A program made the position numbers and the translations under genes. 64,000 nucleotides of DNA from Nocardioides yefusunii (GTDB lineage: Bacteria > Actinomycetota > Actinomycetes > Propionibacteriales > Nocardioidaceae), in assembly GCF_004014875.1 (NCBI RefSeq), contig NZ_CP034929.1, forward strand, positions 1,612,001 to 1,676,000, given 5' to 3'. Below the pieces are notes generated by a model, which ran no database searches, was not told where the DNA came from, and saw nothing but the letters and a program-made list of their open reading frames with translations. Of the stretch, positions 1-8,015 are shown piece after piece. Each line of letters begins with the position of its first letter. The first letter of the stretch is position 1.

Positions 1-1
1 C

Positions 2-439
2 AAGTTCGTCGCTCTGCGTGCGTTCTTCAAGGGTGCCTGGGCCGACGCCGACGCCAAGCGTCGCGTCTTCAAGGTGCTCTACGAGGACCAGGTCATCGTT
101 GACGGCATCCGTCCCGAGCTGCTGCCCTTCGACCTCGCCTCCGAGCTGCACGTGAAGTCGGACTACAACGCGGTGCTGTTCCGCCGTCGTCGTCAGGAGC
201 TCATCGACATGGGTTGGTCCGTCGAGGGCAACACCATCGTCGGTGAGGGCCCGGCCCGCGTCGAGGCCCGCGTCATTCCCTCCCCGGCTCGCAAGCTCGT
301 GCCCGAGCTGGCTTCGGCCTGGAACTTCAAGGAGGTGCGCAGCCGTCAGATCCTCGAGGGCCGCGCCCCCCAGATGATGACCACCGCCGAGCGCGAGGCC
401 ATCGACGCCGAGACCGCGGCGGCCGCCAACAAGAAGTGA
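2..439 (+). CDS. Rieske-type ring-hydroxylating oxygenase large subunit, C-terminal part
   Basis: The reading frame is open from the left edge and ends at the TGA before 440, so only the last 145 residues are present. The pattern 'EDQVIVDGIRPELLP' followed by a DLxxELHVKSD stretch and an RRRR helix is the usual ending of the catalytic domain of Rieske non-heme iron oxygenase alpha subunits. The [2Fe-2S] centre and the mononuclear iron ligands would lie outside the window. Such enzymes use NAD(P)H electrons delivered by a reductase to hydroxylate or open rings. It is the first visible gene of a co-directional set (650-4650). The substrate cannot be read from this part; aromatic, steroid and tetrapyrrole ring oxygenases all belong to the superfamily. 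Confidence 0.75.
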   Translation, partial: KFVALRAFFKGAWADADAKRRVFKVLYEDQVIVDGIRPELLPFDLASELHVKSDYNAVLFRRRRQELIDMGWSVEGNTIVGEGPARVEARVIPSPARKLVPELASAWNFKEVRSRQILEGRAPQMMTTAEREAIDAETAAAANKK

Positions 440-444
440 TCGTC

Positions 445-486
445 CGCCGCGTGCCGTGACCCCCGAGAAGGTCACGGCACGCGGCG
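445..486 (+). terminator. Intrinsic terminator-like hairpin after the Rieske gene
   Basis: Perfect 17-bp arms (445-461 and 470-486) flank an 8-base loop. There is no clear T-run. It may only attenuate, because the next genes are co-directional. Confidence 0.6.
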
Positions 487-649
487 CACCCGGACTGGGG
501 ACGCTCGTGCAGCGTTCCCGGTCCAGGACCCAGGCCGGACACCGACACCGGTGGCCGGCCTTCGTCGCTCTGCGCCCACACGTGCGCGAGCGGCACTCGG
601 GCGTGCGCCCGAACCATCCCCGCCACCACTGACACGAAGAGGTAGTCCC

Positions 650-1390
650 ATGACGCTTCCCGCTGATCTCTGCATCTCCACCCTCGACAAGATCGTCGCG
701 AACACCGGATCCACCGAGATCCTCGGCGCCGACGGCGGCCCGGTCGAGGTCCTGACCTCCGTCATGGGTCCCGACCCGGTCGGTTCGGTCCGCGTCTTCA
801 CCGGTGACAAGGTCGCCAAGATCGTCTACATCGGCGTCGTCGTCCCGCAGATCGGCCTGGACTCCCACATGGTCTTCGCCTTCATGCCGGAGAACTCCCC
901 GGTCCCGCACTACACCCTGGACTCGGTCCAGGCCGGCGGCCACCTCGCCTTCCACCTCGACCTGATCCAGCGCGTCGACGCCGGTACCCACATGGTCACC
1001 ACCGACTGGTCGCACACCCCGATCTCCGAGGCGTTCGAGAAGCTGACCTCGTCCGAGGGCCTCTCCAAGGCTGCCCTCGAGCCGCGCCAGCTCACCGTCA
1101 TGTCCTCCTGGATGGTCGCGAACCGCGCCACCGAGGAGGCCTTCGCAGCGCTCAACGAGCCCGTCAACGCCTACCTCGACCACTGGCTGACCCTGGTCAA
1201 CAACGAGATCCCCGCCGAGGTCGTCGCCGACGTCGCCGACACCGACCTCGCGGTGCGTGACGCCAAGAACCGCGCCCTGCTGTTCTCGCCCGAGGTCGAC
1301 AAGGTCTGGGCCCAGATGACCCGTCTGCTGGGCGAGGAGACCGCCGAGCGTCTCCGTCTGCACCTCGTCTCCAACGACCTCCCGGCATGA
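650..1390 (+). CDS. Bilin reductase / RCC reductase-superfamily protein
   Basis: This 246-residue protein appears to belong to the ferredoxin-dependent bilin reductase / red chlorophyll catabolite reductase fold. Seen: a VPHYTLDSV strand (85-93), FHLDLIQR (101-108), a YLDHWL helix (175-180), an RDxxNR motif (203-208) and SPEVD (213-217) before a final LG helix. The second half (WL..V, RD, LG) matches in order the protein at 17120-17938, so the two look like diverged paralogues. By my alignment from memory, D91 and D204 sit where plant RCCR has its substrate-contacting Glu and Asp. The ATG at 650 follows a GAAGAGG ribosome site; upstream in-frame codons lack one. Its stop overlaps the next gene (ATGA). 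A role in reducing a linear tetrapyrrole is inferred, not shown. Confidence 0.5.
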   Translation: MTLPADLCISTLDKIVANTGSTEILGADGGPVEVLTSVMGPDPVGSVRVFTGDKVAKIVYIGVVVPQIGLDSHMVFAFMPENSPVPHYTLDSVQAGGHLAFHLDLIQRVDAGTHMVTTDWSHTPISEAFEKLTSSEGLSKAALEPRQLTVMSSWMVANRATEEAFAALNEPVNAYLDHWLTLVNNEIPAEVVADVADTDLAVRDAKNRALLFSPEVDKVWAQMTRLLGEETAERLRLHLVSNDLPA

Positions 1391-2388
1391 GCCAGGACGT
1401 GAACGCCTCCGCGGAGGTCCCCGCCGTCGAGACCGCTGAGGTCGAGACGTCGGAGTGGCAGAAGCGGATCGAGGGGGAGTGGCACGGCATCCCCGCGCTG
1501 TTCGACGCCCAGGGCAACCACGTCGGTTTCGAGTACATCGCCCGCGCCTCCGAGGTCACCGCCGAGGGTGCGCGTTACTGGATGGACTCGAAGCTCTCGG
1601 GCGCGGGTCCGCTGCGCAACCGTTTCGAACTGGGCGCCCAGTTCGACTTCGGCGTCGTGGACTCCGACACCAACCGCGTCTACACCGGACCCGACTTCTA
1701 CGGGACCGGGCAGCCGTACGGCTTCTTCGTCGAGGCGAACTACTACTCGCCCGGTTGGCAGGCCGACCTGCGCACCTGGAACCAGGTGCTCGCCGACGGC
1801 GAGACCCAGGTGTACTCCTCGGTCCTGCACGACGGCTGGGCCGTCTGCGCCGTCTTCAACGGCATCTACAAGCGGACCACTGACCGCGAGACCAACCCCG
1901 AGACGCAGAAGTTCGTCGACGAGTGGCGTGCCCTGGAGACCGAACGTGGCTCGCGGCCCCAGGTGCTGCCCACCAAGGAGAAGGGCGCCTGGACCGGCAC
2001 CCTCTTCCTCGACAACGCCGACCAGACCTCGCCCACCGGCGCGGTCCACGTCACCATCGAGCACGAGCCCACCTCGCTCCGCTCGGCGCGTCACACCATC
2101 ACCTGGACCGGCGACCTGGAGCGGAAGTACACCTTCGACCGCTACCGCGACGGTGCCCGGACGATGTTCGAGGGCCCCGAGGTCTTCGGCAACGCGACCT
2201 CCTACGGCCGTGCGCTGTTCACCACCCAGCACATCATGGGTGCCGACGGCACCGGTGTGGAGAAGATCCGTGGCCGTGAGGTCCTGATCGACCCCACCAC
2301 CCGTGAGCTCGCGATCGTCTGGCAGCTGATGTCGGGCGAGACCACCACTCACTGGGTGCACGGCTCGCTGCAGTGGGAAGCCCGATGA
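1387..2388 (+). CDS. Two-fold lipocalin-like/beta-barrel protein of unknown function
   Basis: 333 residues, translationally coupled (ATGA) to the gene before and after it. I do not recognise a named family. It appears to have two related halves: each begins with a GxWxGxxxLxDxxG-like pattern (about 30-45 'GEWHGIPALFDAQG' and about 200-215 'GAWTGTLFLDNAD') followed by alternating aromatic and polar strands, suggesting two small beta-barrels. There is no signal peptide or membrane segment. A barrel that binds a hydrophobic ligand would fit a product-handling or isomerising role beside a bilin-reductase-like enzyme, but that is inference. The N-terminal 20 residues are Glu/Val-rich and probably disordered. 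Confidence 0.6.
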   Translation: MSQDVNASAEVPAVETAEVETSEWQKRIEGEWHGIPALFDAQGNHVGFEYIARASEVTAEGARYWMDSKLSGAGPLRNRFELGAQFDFGVVDSDTNRVYTGPDFYGTGQPYGFFVEANYYSPGWQADLRTWNQVLADGETQVYSSVLHDGWAVCAVFNGIYKRTTDRETNPETQKFVDEWRALETERGSRPQVLPTKEKGAWTGTLFLDNADQTSPTGAVHVTIEHEPTSLRSARHTITWTGDLERKYTFDRYRDGARTMFEGPEVFGNATSYGRALFTTQHIMGADGTGVEKIRGREVLIDPTTRELAIVWQLMSGETTTHWVHGSLQWEAR

Positions 2389-3206
2389 GCACCGCGATCG
2401 CCCAGAGCGGCGCCGACAAGGTTGTCGTCGTCACCGGCGGCGTCCGTGGCATCGGTCTCGGACTCGCGCGTGAGTTCCTCGCCCGCGGAGCCAAGGTCGT
2501 CGTCTGCGGCCGCTCCCAAGGTTCGGTCGACGCCGGTCTCGCTGCCCTCGCGGCAGGGGACCGGGCGACCGGTCTGGCCACCGACATCACCGACCGCGCC
2601 CAGGTGCAGGCACTGTGGGACCACGCCGTGGCGACCTTCGGTCGCGTCGACGTGTGGGTCAACAACGCTGGCATCTCCGCCCCCAAGAAGCCCATCGTCG
2701 ACATCGAGCAGTCGGTGATCGAGGACGTCCTGAAGGTCAACGTCGTGGGCACGCACAACGCCTGCGCCGTGGCCGCCAAGGGCATGGCCGCGCAGCCGAC
2801 CGGCGGATTCGTCTGGAACATGGAGGGCTTCGGCTCCGACGGACGGATCCAGGACGGCATCGGCGTCTACGGCACCTCCAAGTACGGAGTTCGCTACCTG
2901 ACGAAGGCGCTGGCCAAGGAGAACAAGGAGGGCGCCGTGAAGTTTGGTTTCCTCTCTCCCGGCATCGTCGTGACCGACCTGCTCGTCGGTGACTACGACG
3001 GCGACCCCGAGGGCTTCGAGAAGGCCAAGAAGATCTTCAACATCCTGGGCGACAAGGTCGAGACGGTCACCCCGTTCCTCGCTGAGAACGTCCTGGCCGC
3101 CACGAAGAACGGCGCTCGCGTCGAGTGGCTCACCAACGGCAAGGTGATGAAGCGCTTCCTGACCGCCGGCTTCACCAAGCGCGACCTCTTCACCGAGGCC
3201 AGCTGA
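2385..3206 (+). CDS. Short-chain dehydrogenase/reductase
   Basis: A 273-residue classical SDR using NAD(P). The Rossmann motif TGGVRGIG lies at 17-24, NNAG at 93-96, and the catalytic Y162-GTS-K166 with Ser151 upstream. The ATG at 2385 overlaps the previous stop as ATGA; the in-frame GTG 12 bases earlier lies inside the previous gene and has no better ribosome site. The next start overlaps its own stop, so it sits in the middle of a tightly coupled operon. It resembles the SDR at 21037-21840 (same GSDGR and YSATK/YGTSK neighbourhood). Likely oxidises or reduces a hydroxyl/keto group of the pathway substrate. Confidence 0.85.
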   Translation: MSTAIAQSGADKVVVVTGGVRGIGLGLAREFLARGAKVVVCGRSQGSVDAGLAALAAGDRATGLATDITDRAQVQALWDHAVATFGRVDVWVNNAGISAPKKPIVDIEQSVIEDVLKVNVVGTHNACAVAAKGMAAQPTGGFVWNMEGFGSDGRIQDGIGVYGTSKYGVRYLTKALAKENKEGAVKFGFLSPGIVVTDLLVGDYDGDPEGFEKAKKIFNILGDKVETVTPFLAENVLAATKNGARVEWLTNGKVMKRFLTAGFTKRDLFTEAS

Positions 3207-3901
3207 TGGCCGCCGGGACCGTGGACGTCTGCGCCGAGTACGGCGTGGCCCTGGCCGTGGAGGACTTCGTCCCCTGCATCCTGGCTGCCGCTGCCCTCGT
3301 CGTCCTCGTCCAGGCAGTGCGTGCGCGGGTTCCGCAGACGTTCCTGCCGGCGGCCGTCGGTGCGGTCCTGATCGCGGTCGGCGGTCTCTCCAAGGCGTCA
3401 TGGAAACTCCTGGTGGCCAGCGGCTGCTGGGAGTACCCGATCCTGGAGCAGGTGCTGTTCCCGTTCATCTCCTTCGGCTTCGCGGCCATGGCGTGGGCAA
3501 TCCTCAGTGCCTCCAAGGGGAACGTCGTCGTGGGGTGGCCCTTCGCGCTGATCCCCGTGGCGTGTTCGGTCGTCGCAGTCGTGGTGGGCAACATGTTGCC
3601 GCTCCTGGCGTCAGCAGCCATCGGTGCGACGTTCTTCGGCGTCACGGCAGCGACCGTGGCTTTCCGGGCCGGCAAGCGTTCGGTGGGTTGGGTGTTCGTG
3701 GTCTACGTGCTGGGCACCAACATCCTCCCGCCGCTGGGTGCGCAGCCCAACCAGACCGCTGCGCTCCAGTGGGCCGAGCAGCTCACCAACTCGTCCATCC
3801 AGTTGCTCTTCCTCCTGGGATGCCTCTGGCTGCGCGAGCACTTCAAGAACCAGCCCACCGAGAACCCGGTGGCAGAAGAGAAGGCAGGAGTTCCCGCATG
3901 A
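3206..3901 (+). CDS. Polytopic membrane protein of unknown function
   Basis: 231 residues with about six or seven hydrophobic segments (roughly 20-40, 45-65, 75-100, 105-130, 130-150, 160-180 and 195-215) and a charged, Glu/Lys-rich cytoplasmic tail. The ATG at 3206 shares one base with the SDR stop, and the gene ends in an ATGA overlap with the next, so it is part of the same operon. No transporter signature is recognised. It may be a carrier, or a membrane anchor for the pathway. Confidence 0.7.
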   Translation: MAAGTVDVCAEYGVALAVEDFVPCILAAAALVVLVQAVRARVPQTFLPAAVGAVLIAVGGLSKASWKLLVASGCWEYPILEQVLFPFISFGFAAMAWAILSASKGNVVVGWPFALIPVACSVVAVVVGNMLPLLASAAIGATFFGVTAATVAFRAGKRSVGWVFVVYVLGTNILPPLGAQPNQTAALQWAEQLTNSSIQLLFLLGCLWLREHFKNQPTENPVAEEKAGVPA

Positions 3902-4650
3902 GTGGAATCGACCGTCTGGGATGGCGCAAGAAGTTCGGCGTCATCGCCCCGAGCACGAACACCATCGTGCAGCCTGAGTTCGACATGATGCGCGTCCCGG
4001 GTGTCACCTCGCACTACGGCCGCATCTTCATCCCCGACGGTCGCATCGCGACCGACGAGGGCATGGAGAACCTCCTCGTGCAGATCCGCGCGAACATGGA
4101 CGACTGCGTGCGCAGCCTCATGACCATGCAGCCCGACTACATGGTCATGGGCATGAGCGCCGAGACCTTCTGGGACGGCGTCGAGGGCAACCGTCAGTTC
4201 GTCAAGCAGATCCAGGACCTCACCGGCGGTCTCGGCGTGGCCACCGGAGCCGAGGCGTGCGAGCGCGCGCTGAAGCTCTACGGTGCCAAGAAGATCGCGG
4301 TCGTGACCCCGTACACCCCCCTGGGTGACGCCAACGTCCGCAAGTTCTTCACCGAACTCGGCTTCGAGGTCGGCGCGATCAAGGGTCTCTGCGTCAACAG
4401 CGCGGTCGAGATCGCCCAGGTCACCGAGCAGCAGCTGCGTGAGGCACTGCAGGAAGTCGACGGCGACGACATCGACGCCATCGTCCAGTGCGGCACCAAC
4501 CTGTGCATGACCGAACTCGCCGACGAGGCCGAGCGTTGGCTCGGCAAGCCGGTCATCGCGATCAACGCCGCCACCTGGTGGATGGCGCTGCGTGAGAACG
4601 GCATCGAGGACAAGCTGCACGGTTACGGCAGCCTCCTGCGCGACCACTGA
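3898..4650 (+). CDS. Maleate isomerase / arylmalonate decarboxylase-superfamily protein
   Basis: 250 residues of the Asp/Glu racemase superfamily, maleate cis-trans isomerase branch. Seen: the N-terminal GVIAPSTNT motif (14-22), the second catalytic Cys198 in QCGTNL, and the closing KPVIAINAATWW block (217-228). Classical maleate isomerases use two cysteines. Here the first site reads MGMSAET (84-90) with no Cys, a one-cysteine arrangement also known from arylmalonate decarboxylase. The substrate is therefore uncertain. Maleate isomerase would convert maleate, an end product of maleimide breakdown, to fumarate. ATG overlaps the previous stop; it is the last gene of the operon, followed by a strong terminator. 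Confidence 0.7.
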   Translation: MSGIDRLGWRKKFGVIAPSTNTIVQPEFDMMRVPGVTSHYGRIFIPDGRIATDEGMENLLVQIRANMDDCVRSLMTMQPDYMVMGMSAETFWDGVEGNRQFVKQIQDLTGGLGVATGAEACERALKLYGAKKIAVVTPYTPLGDANVRKFFTELGFEVGAIKGLCVNSAVEIAQVTEQQLREALQEVDGDDIDAIVQCGTNLCMTELADEAERWLGKPVIAINAATWWMALRENGIEDKLHGYGSLLRDH

Positions 4651-4677
4651 TCTCCTGCCTCCTGTGAGGTGATCAGG

Positions 4678-4709
4678 AAGGGTCCCGGACCAGCAGGTCC
4701 GGGACCCTT
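4678..4709 (+). terminator. Rho-independent terminator of the Rieske/SDR/isomerase operon
   Basis: Perfect 14-bp stem (4678-4691 with 4696-4709), AGCA loop, followed by TTCT. Confidence 0.9.
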
Positions 4710-4755
4710 CTGCATGCCCGGACGCGTGGTGCCCGCGACCTGCGCCGGAATGCAT

Positions 4756-4791
4756 CAGGCCCCGCCCGTCAGGGTGACGGGGCGGGGCCTG
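4756..4791 (-). terminator. Terminator of the sortase operon (minus strand)
   Basis: A 16-bp GC-rich stem with one bulged G, just past the stop of the 53-residue minus-strand gene. With the preceding hairpin it insulates the two convergent operons. Confidence 0.75.
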
Positions 4792-4807
4792 TGCGGAGCT
4801 GGTCAGG

Positions 4808-4969
4808 TCACTCGTTGCCGATGATGATCTGGTCGAACGGCAGGAGCGGCTCGGCCCAGGGGAAGACCCAGTACAGGAGCACCACGACCACCATGGTCAG
4901 CAGTGCCAGGCACTGGAGCACCTTGGCCCAGACCGGACCCGGGAGAACTCGCCAGAGAGCTGCGTACAC
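4808..4969 (-). CDS. Small sortase-associated membrane protein (53 aa)
   Basis: A short gene directly downstream of the sortase. The GTG at 4969 is preceded by AAGGA on the minus strand and the frame encodes 53 residues beginning MYAALWRVLPGPVWAKVLQ. One transmembrane helix follows (about 19-37), then WVFPWAEPLLPF and a short hydrophilic tail. This one-helix layout with a WRxLPGP start and a WVFPW end is, as I recall, common beside actinobacterial class E sortases. Function unknown; a membrane partner of the sortase is a reasonable guess. Confidence 0.75.
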   Translation of the reverse strand: MYAALWRVLPGPVWAKVLQCLALLTMVVVVLLYWVFPWAEPLLPFDQIIIGNE

Positions 4970-5018
4970 GTGCGTGACGTCCTTCGGTTGTGGGGGAGCG
5001 ATCGGTGAGGCCGGAGCC

Positions 5019-5693
5019 TCAGGCGGGCTGCTTGAGTTCGGGGCGGCCTGCTTCGGCGGCGACGCGCTTGGTCAACTGGGTGCCGACGACGTAGCGCTCG
5101 GTGGAGCCCCAGCGTGGGTGACAGGTGATGATCGTCATCTGACGCTGCTTGGCCTTCTTGCCCGGGTATCCGGGGACGGGCTCGAGCAGGGACATCGCAG
5201 TGGGCGGCACGATCTGGGTCCAGGCGACGGTGTAGACGAGCCACTCGTCGTTGGTCTCCACCAGGATCTCGTCGCCGACCTCGATCTCCTCGACCTTCGC
5301 GAAGGGCTCGCCGTGCGTGGCGCGGTGGCCAGCGATCGCGAAGTTGCCCTTCTTGCCAGGCATGGCGGTGCCCTTGAAGTGTCCGGGGCCCTTCATGAGG
5401 TCCTCGTTCTCGGTGCCCTCGACGATGACCTGTTCCCAGTCGTCGCCGAAACGGGGGATGTGCATGATCGCGACCCCGTCGCCGTTGGACGGCTTCGCGG
5501 GCAGCTGGATCTTGCCGTTGCTGTCGGTGGTGCGGATCTCCGCGAGCAGGTCAGCCTGGACCGCCGCGTTCCGGTGACCGGTCCAGACCAGCAGGTAGAA
5601 GGCGAACAGCAGGAGTACAAAACCAGCGGTCAGCGCCAGTTCCGCAGCGAGGCGCACGGTGTTCGTGATGAGGTTGCGAAACGTTGTTGACAC
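5019..5693 (-). CDS. Class E sortase
   Basis: 224-residue membrane-bound transpeptidase that cleaves a C-terminal sorting motif and links surface proteins to peptidoglycan. One N-terminal membrane anchor (about 16-37) is followed by the sortase domain with catalytic His123 (AGHRATH), Cys191 (TIITC) and Arg200 (STERYVV). The GTG start at 5693 follows a TATATT box by 6 nt, so the message is probably leaderless. It is divergent from the surface protein at 5751. LPxTG-type substrates lie nearby at 13376 and 14029. Confidence 0.9.
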   Translation of the reverse strand: MSTTFRNLITNTVRLAAELALTAGFVLLLFAFYLLVWTGHRNAAVQADLLAEIRTTDSNGKIQLPAKPSNGDGVAIMHIPRFGDDWEQVIVEGTENEDLMKGPGHFKGTAMPGKKGNFAIAGHRATHGEPFAKVEEIEVGDEILVETNDEWLVYTVAWTQIVPPTAMSLLEPVPGYPGKKAKQRQMTIITCHPRWGSTERYVVGTQLTKRVAAEAGRPELKQPA

Positions 5694-5750
5694 GTAATGA
5701 ATATATCATCGCCTAGAGTGATCCAGATCGCATCGAGCACGGAGGTACAA
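5694..5750. promoter_or_regulatory. Divergent promoter region of sortase and surface-protein gene
   Basis: An AT-rich patch, AATATATC (5699-5706 region), in otherwise GC-rich DNA. On the minus strand it reads TATATT, 6 nt before the sortase GTG. On the plus strand the GGAGG ribosome site (5741-5745) precedes the GTG at 5751. Similar ATATAT patches precede 8016, 17938/17984, 19836 and 21840. Confidence 0.5.
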
Positions 5751-7946
5751 GTGGGATCCAGGTCGAGGCTCTTCGCAGCAATGACTCTCGTCGTCATGCC
5801 TGTTGCGACGGGACTGCACGCCAGCCCGAGTTTCGCGGCTGAGGCCGTGCGGGCGATGGGAGCGTGCTGGGTCTACACCCCTGAAACCACGGGCATCGCC
5901 GAGGATGACCTGCTGGGTCAGCTCACCGCACCCGTGCAGTCCGACGGCATCGGAGGCGACGTGGCCACCGCGCCCGTGGCCTGGAGCCCGGACGCCGATG
6001 GCGCGGAGCTGCGCCTGGAGACCTCGGGCGGTACTGCTCGAGGATCCGAGCGCTCGATCTCCCTCGAGCTCGCCGACGGCCCCGTCCTGGACGCGACCAC
6101 GCGTCGCGAAGGCACTGCGCACGCCGTGCTGCGTCTGATCGCCCCCGGCGAGGACGTGGCTGCTGAGCTGACGCCGGAGGAACTCTCCGAGCGCATGCGC
6201 ATCGCGAGCACCGAGTTCGCCGTCGAGGCGGGAGAGCAGGCCGACGGTCTGGTCTTCACTGCCGAAGACGTGATCGACCTCGTCGACGAGGGTGAGTACC
6301 GCGTCGTCCTGCAGTCGGTGCACTTCGTCGTGACCGAGGAGACCGTTCCCGGGTCCGTCACCACGCTGCACTGGGCGTGCAACGCCCAGCAGGGCACTGA
6401 GCCCACCGCCTCGGCGGCGCCGGCCCCCGGCGGCACCGAGGTCGTGCCCGCGCTCAACCCCGCCGCGAGCCCCGAGCCCTTCGTCGGGGTCATGTCGGAG
6501 TTCGCGGTGCAGAACACCTCGCTGCTCCTCCTTGACGACGTCCGGGGCCAGGTCGGCACTGCGGCCGCCCGCGCCGGAGACGTGCTCGTGCTCAGTGCCA
6601 GCGGCATGGAGACGTCCTCCTCCTTCAACGTGGGCTTCGGGCCCGCCGGTGGTCCCTACGTCCTCGACAACATGGTCGTCACCTCCGACGAGGAGGGCGT
6701 CGTCGAGCGCTTCGAGGTCGCGGTTCCCCAGGGCGCCGTCGTGGGTCAGGGCGAGGTCACCCTGGTCAAGATCGGCACCCCCGAGGTGCCGAGTGCCCCC
6801 GCGGGTGTGCCGCTCTCGCTGCGCATCCTGGGGGCGCCGGTGCTGACCGCGACCGAGACCGTCGGCGACGAGCGTCTCGACGTGGTCGTGGCCGGTGTCG
6901 GGTTCGACCCGCTCACGCAGGTGCGAGTGCGCGGTCGTGCCGGCGAGGCTGCCGCCTCCGACAAGGCCGTCGAGGTCTGGACCGACGTCGACGGCGCTTT
7001 CACCACCGACTACGTGCTCACTGACCTCGACGCCACCGCCCTCCGGGCGCGCCAGACGCGTGAGGCCTCCTTCGGCGAGCTCACTGCGCGCGTCGAGCTG
7101 GCCAACGCGGTCCCGGGACCCAGCGGGTCCAAGCCTCCGGTCACGCCTCCGGCCGAGGTGCCCACTCCCATCACTCCGCCGGTGGCGGTGCCCCCGAGCG
7201 TGCCCGCGCCGAGTGTTCCCGCGCCGGTGGTCCCCGCCCCGATCGCCCCGATCGCCCCGACCGCTCCGCCGCTCAACATTCCGCTCCCGGAGACCGCGCC
7301 CATTGTCGAGGTCCCTGCTCCGGAGGTCCCTGACGCCATCGCCGTCGCCGAGCTGAAGCTCACCGAGCCCACGCTCGAGGGATCCGTCTCGATGGGTGAA
7401 CTCTTCGGCGGTTCCTCCGAGCGTCGGGTGGTGTTCGAGGTCGAGAACGTCGGTGGCGCCGCCGCCGACGACCCGGACGTGCTCCTGGGCATCGGCCGAA
7501 CGGCCGACGCCACTCCGAGCACGGTCGCCACCAGCCTCGGCACCATCGAGCCGGGCGCCCGCGTCGCAGTCGGCATCAACCTGGCCCTCCCGATGGCCTC
7601 CTTCGGCACCTACCAGGTGGTCGGTCAGGTCGGCGACGAGACCGCGACCTCCTTCAGTGTCCGTTGGGACACCTATCCGTGGGGTTTGTTCGCGGCCAAT
7701 GTGGCGGGCGTCGGCCTGCTGGTCTGGGGTGTGTCGCGTCGTCGCACCAAGGCTGCCCCGATCCCCGCGGGTCCGGAGACGGCAGAGGCCGGTGCCTCGG
7801 TGGTCGATCTCGATGCACTCGACAAGTGGTGGAAGGAGGGCAAGGTCGTCCACGCGGCGCCCGAAGTCCTTGAGGACAACGACTCCGTCGTCGACCTGGA
7901 TGCAGCAGATCGGTGGTGGGCGCGAAACAAGGGCAATGTGTCCTGA
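5751..7946 (+). CDS. Large exported surface protein with proline-rich stalk and C-terminal membrane anchor
   Basis: 731 residues. Start GTG 5751 is chosen because GGAGG lies 5 nt upstream and it gives a clean signal peptide ending SFAAEA (about residue 30); an in-frame ATG 54 bases earlier lacks both. A long beta-rich ectodomain follows, then a Pro/Val/Ala stalk (about 460-525), another domain, one transmembrane segment (about 640-660) and RRR. The cytoplasmic tail carries two copies of a VVDLDAxDxWW motif separated by about 30 residues. There is no LPxTG motif, so it is membrane-anchored rather than sorted. Function unknown; location between a sortase and an importer suggests a surface binding role. 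Confidence 0.7.
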   Translation: MGSRSRLFAAMTLVVMPVATGLHASPSFAAEAVRAMGACWVYTPETTGIAEDDLLGQLTAPVQSDGIGGDVATAPVAWSPDADGAELRLETSGGTARGSERSISLELADGPVLDATTRREGTAHAVLRLIAPGEDVAAELTPEELSERMRIASTEFAVEAGEQADGLVFTAEDVIDLVDEGEYRVVLQSVHFVVTEETVPGSVTTLHWACNAQQGTEPTASAAPAPGGTEVVPALNPAASPEPFVGVMSEFAVQNTSLLLLDDVRGQVGTAAARAGDVLVLSASGMETSSSFNVGFGPAGGPYVLDNMVVTSDEEGVVERFEVAVPQGAVVGQGEVTLVKIGTPEVPSAPAGVPLSLRILGAPVLTATETVGDERLDVVVAGVGFDPLTQVRVRGRAGEAAASDKAVEVWTDVDGAFTTDYVLTDLDATALRARQTREASFGELTARVELANAVPGPSGSKPPVTPPAEVPTPITPPVAVPPSVPAPSVPAPVVPAPIAPIAPTAPPLNIPLPETAPIVEVPAPEVPDAIAVAELKLTEPTLEGSVSMGELFGGSSERRVVFEVENVGGAAADDPDVLLGIGRTADATPSTVATSLGTIEPGARVAVGINLALPMASFGTYQVVGQVGDETATSFSVRWDTYPWGLFAANVAGVGLLVWGVSRRRTKAAPIPAGPETAEAGASVVDLDALDKWWKEGKVVHAAPEVLEDNDSVVDLDAADRWWARNKGNVS

Positions 7947-8015
7947 TGTGATGCGCCGCACGTATAGATCCTATATTCTTTAATCATTCGTATTCCCCCC
8001 GTCTGAGGAGTAGCT
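7947..8015 (+). promoter_or_regulatory. Promoter/leader of the importer operon
   Basis: AT-rich element with the inverted repeat ATAG-ATC-CTAT and a TATATT box (7970-7976 area), then GAGGAG at 8005-8010 serving the GTG at 8016. Confidence 0.5.

Noticed and set aside
1..4650. Confident assignment to steroid degradation
   Set aside because: A Rieske oxygenase with SDRs would fit, but no steroid-specific gene (KstD, HsaC-type, acyl-CoA enzymes) is visible, and the RCCR-like proteins fit better elsewhere.
5706..7961. 751-codon minus-strand open frame opposite the surface protein
   Set aside because: Asp/Arg/Gly/His-rich shadow typical of the reverse strand of GC-rich genes; the plus strand has a signal peptide, ribosome site and membrane anchor.
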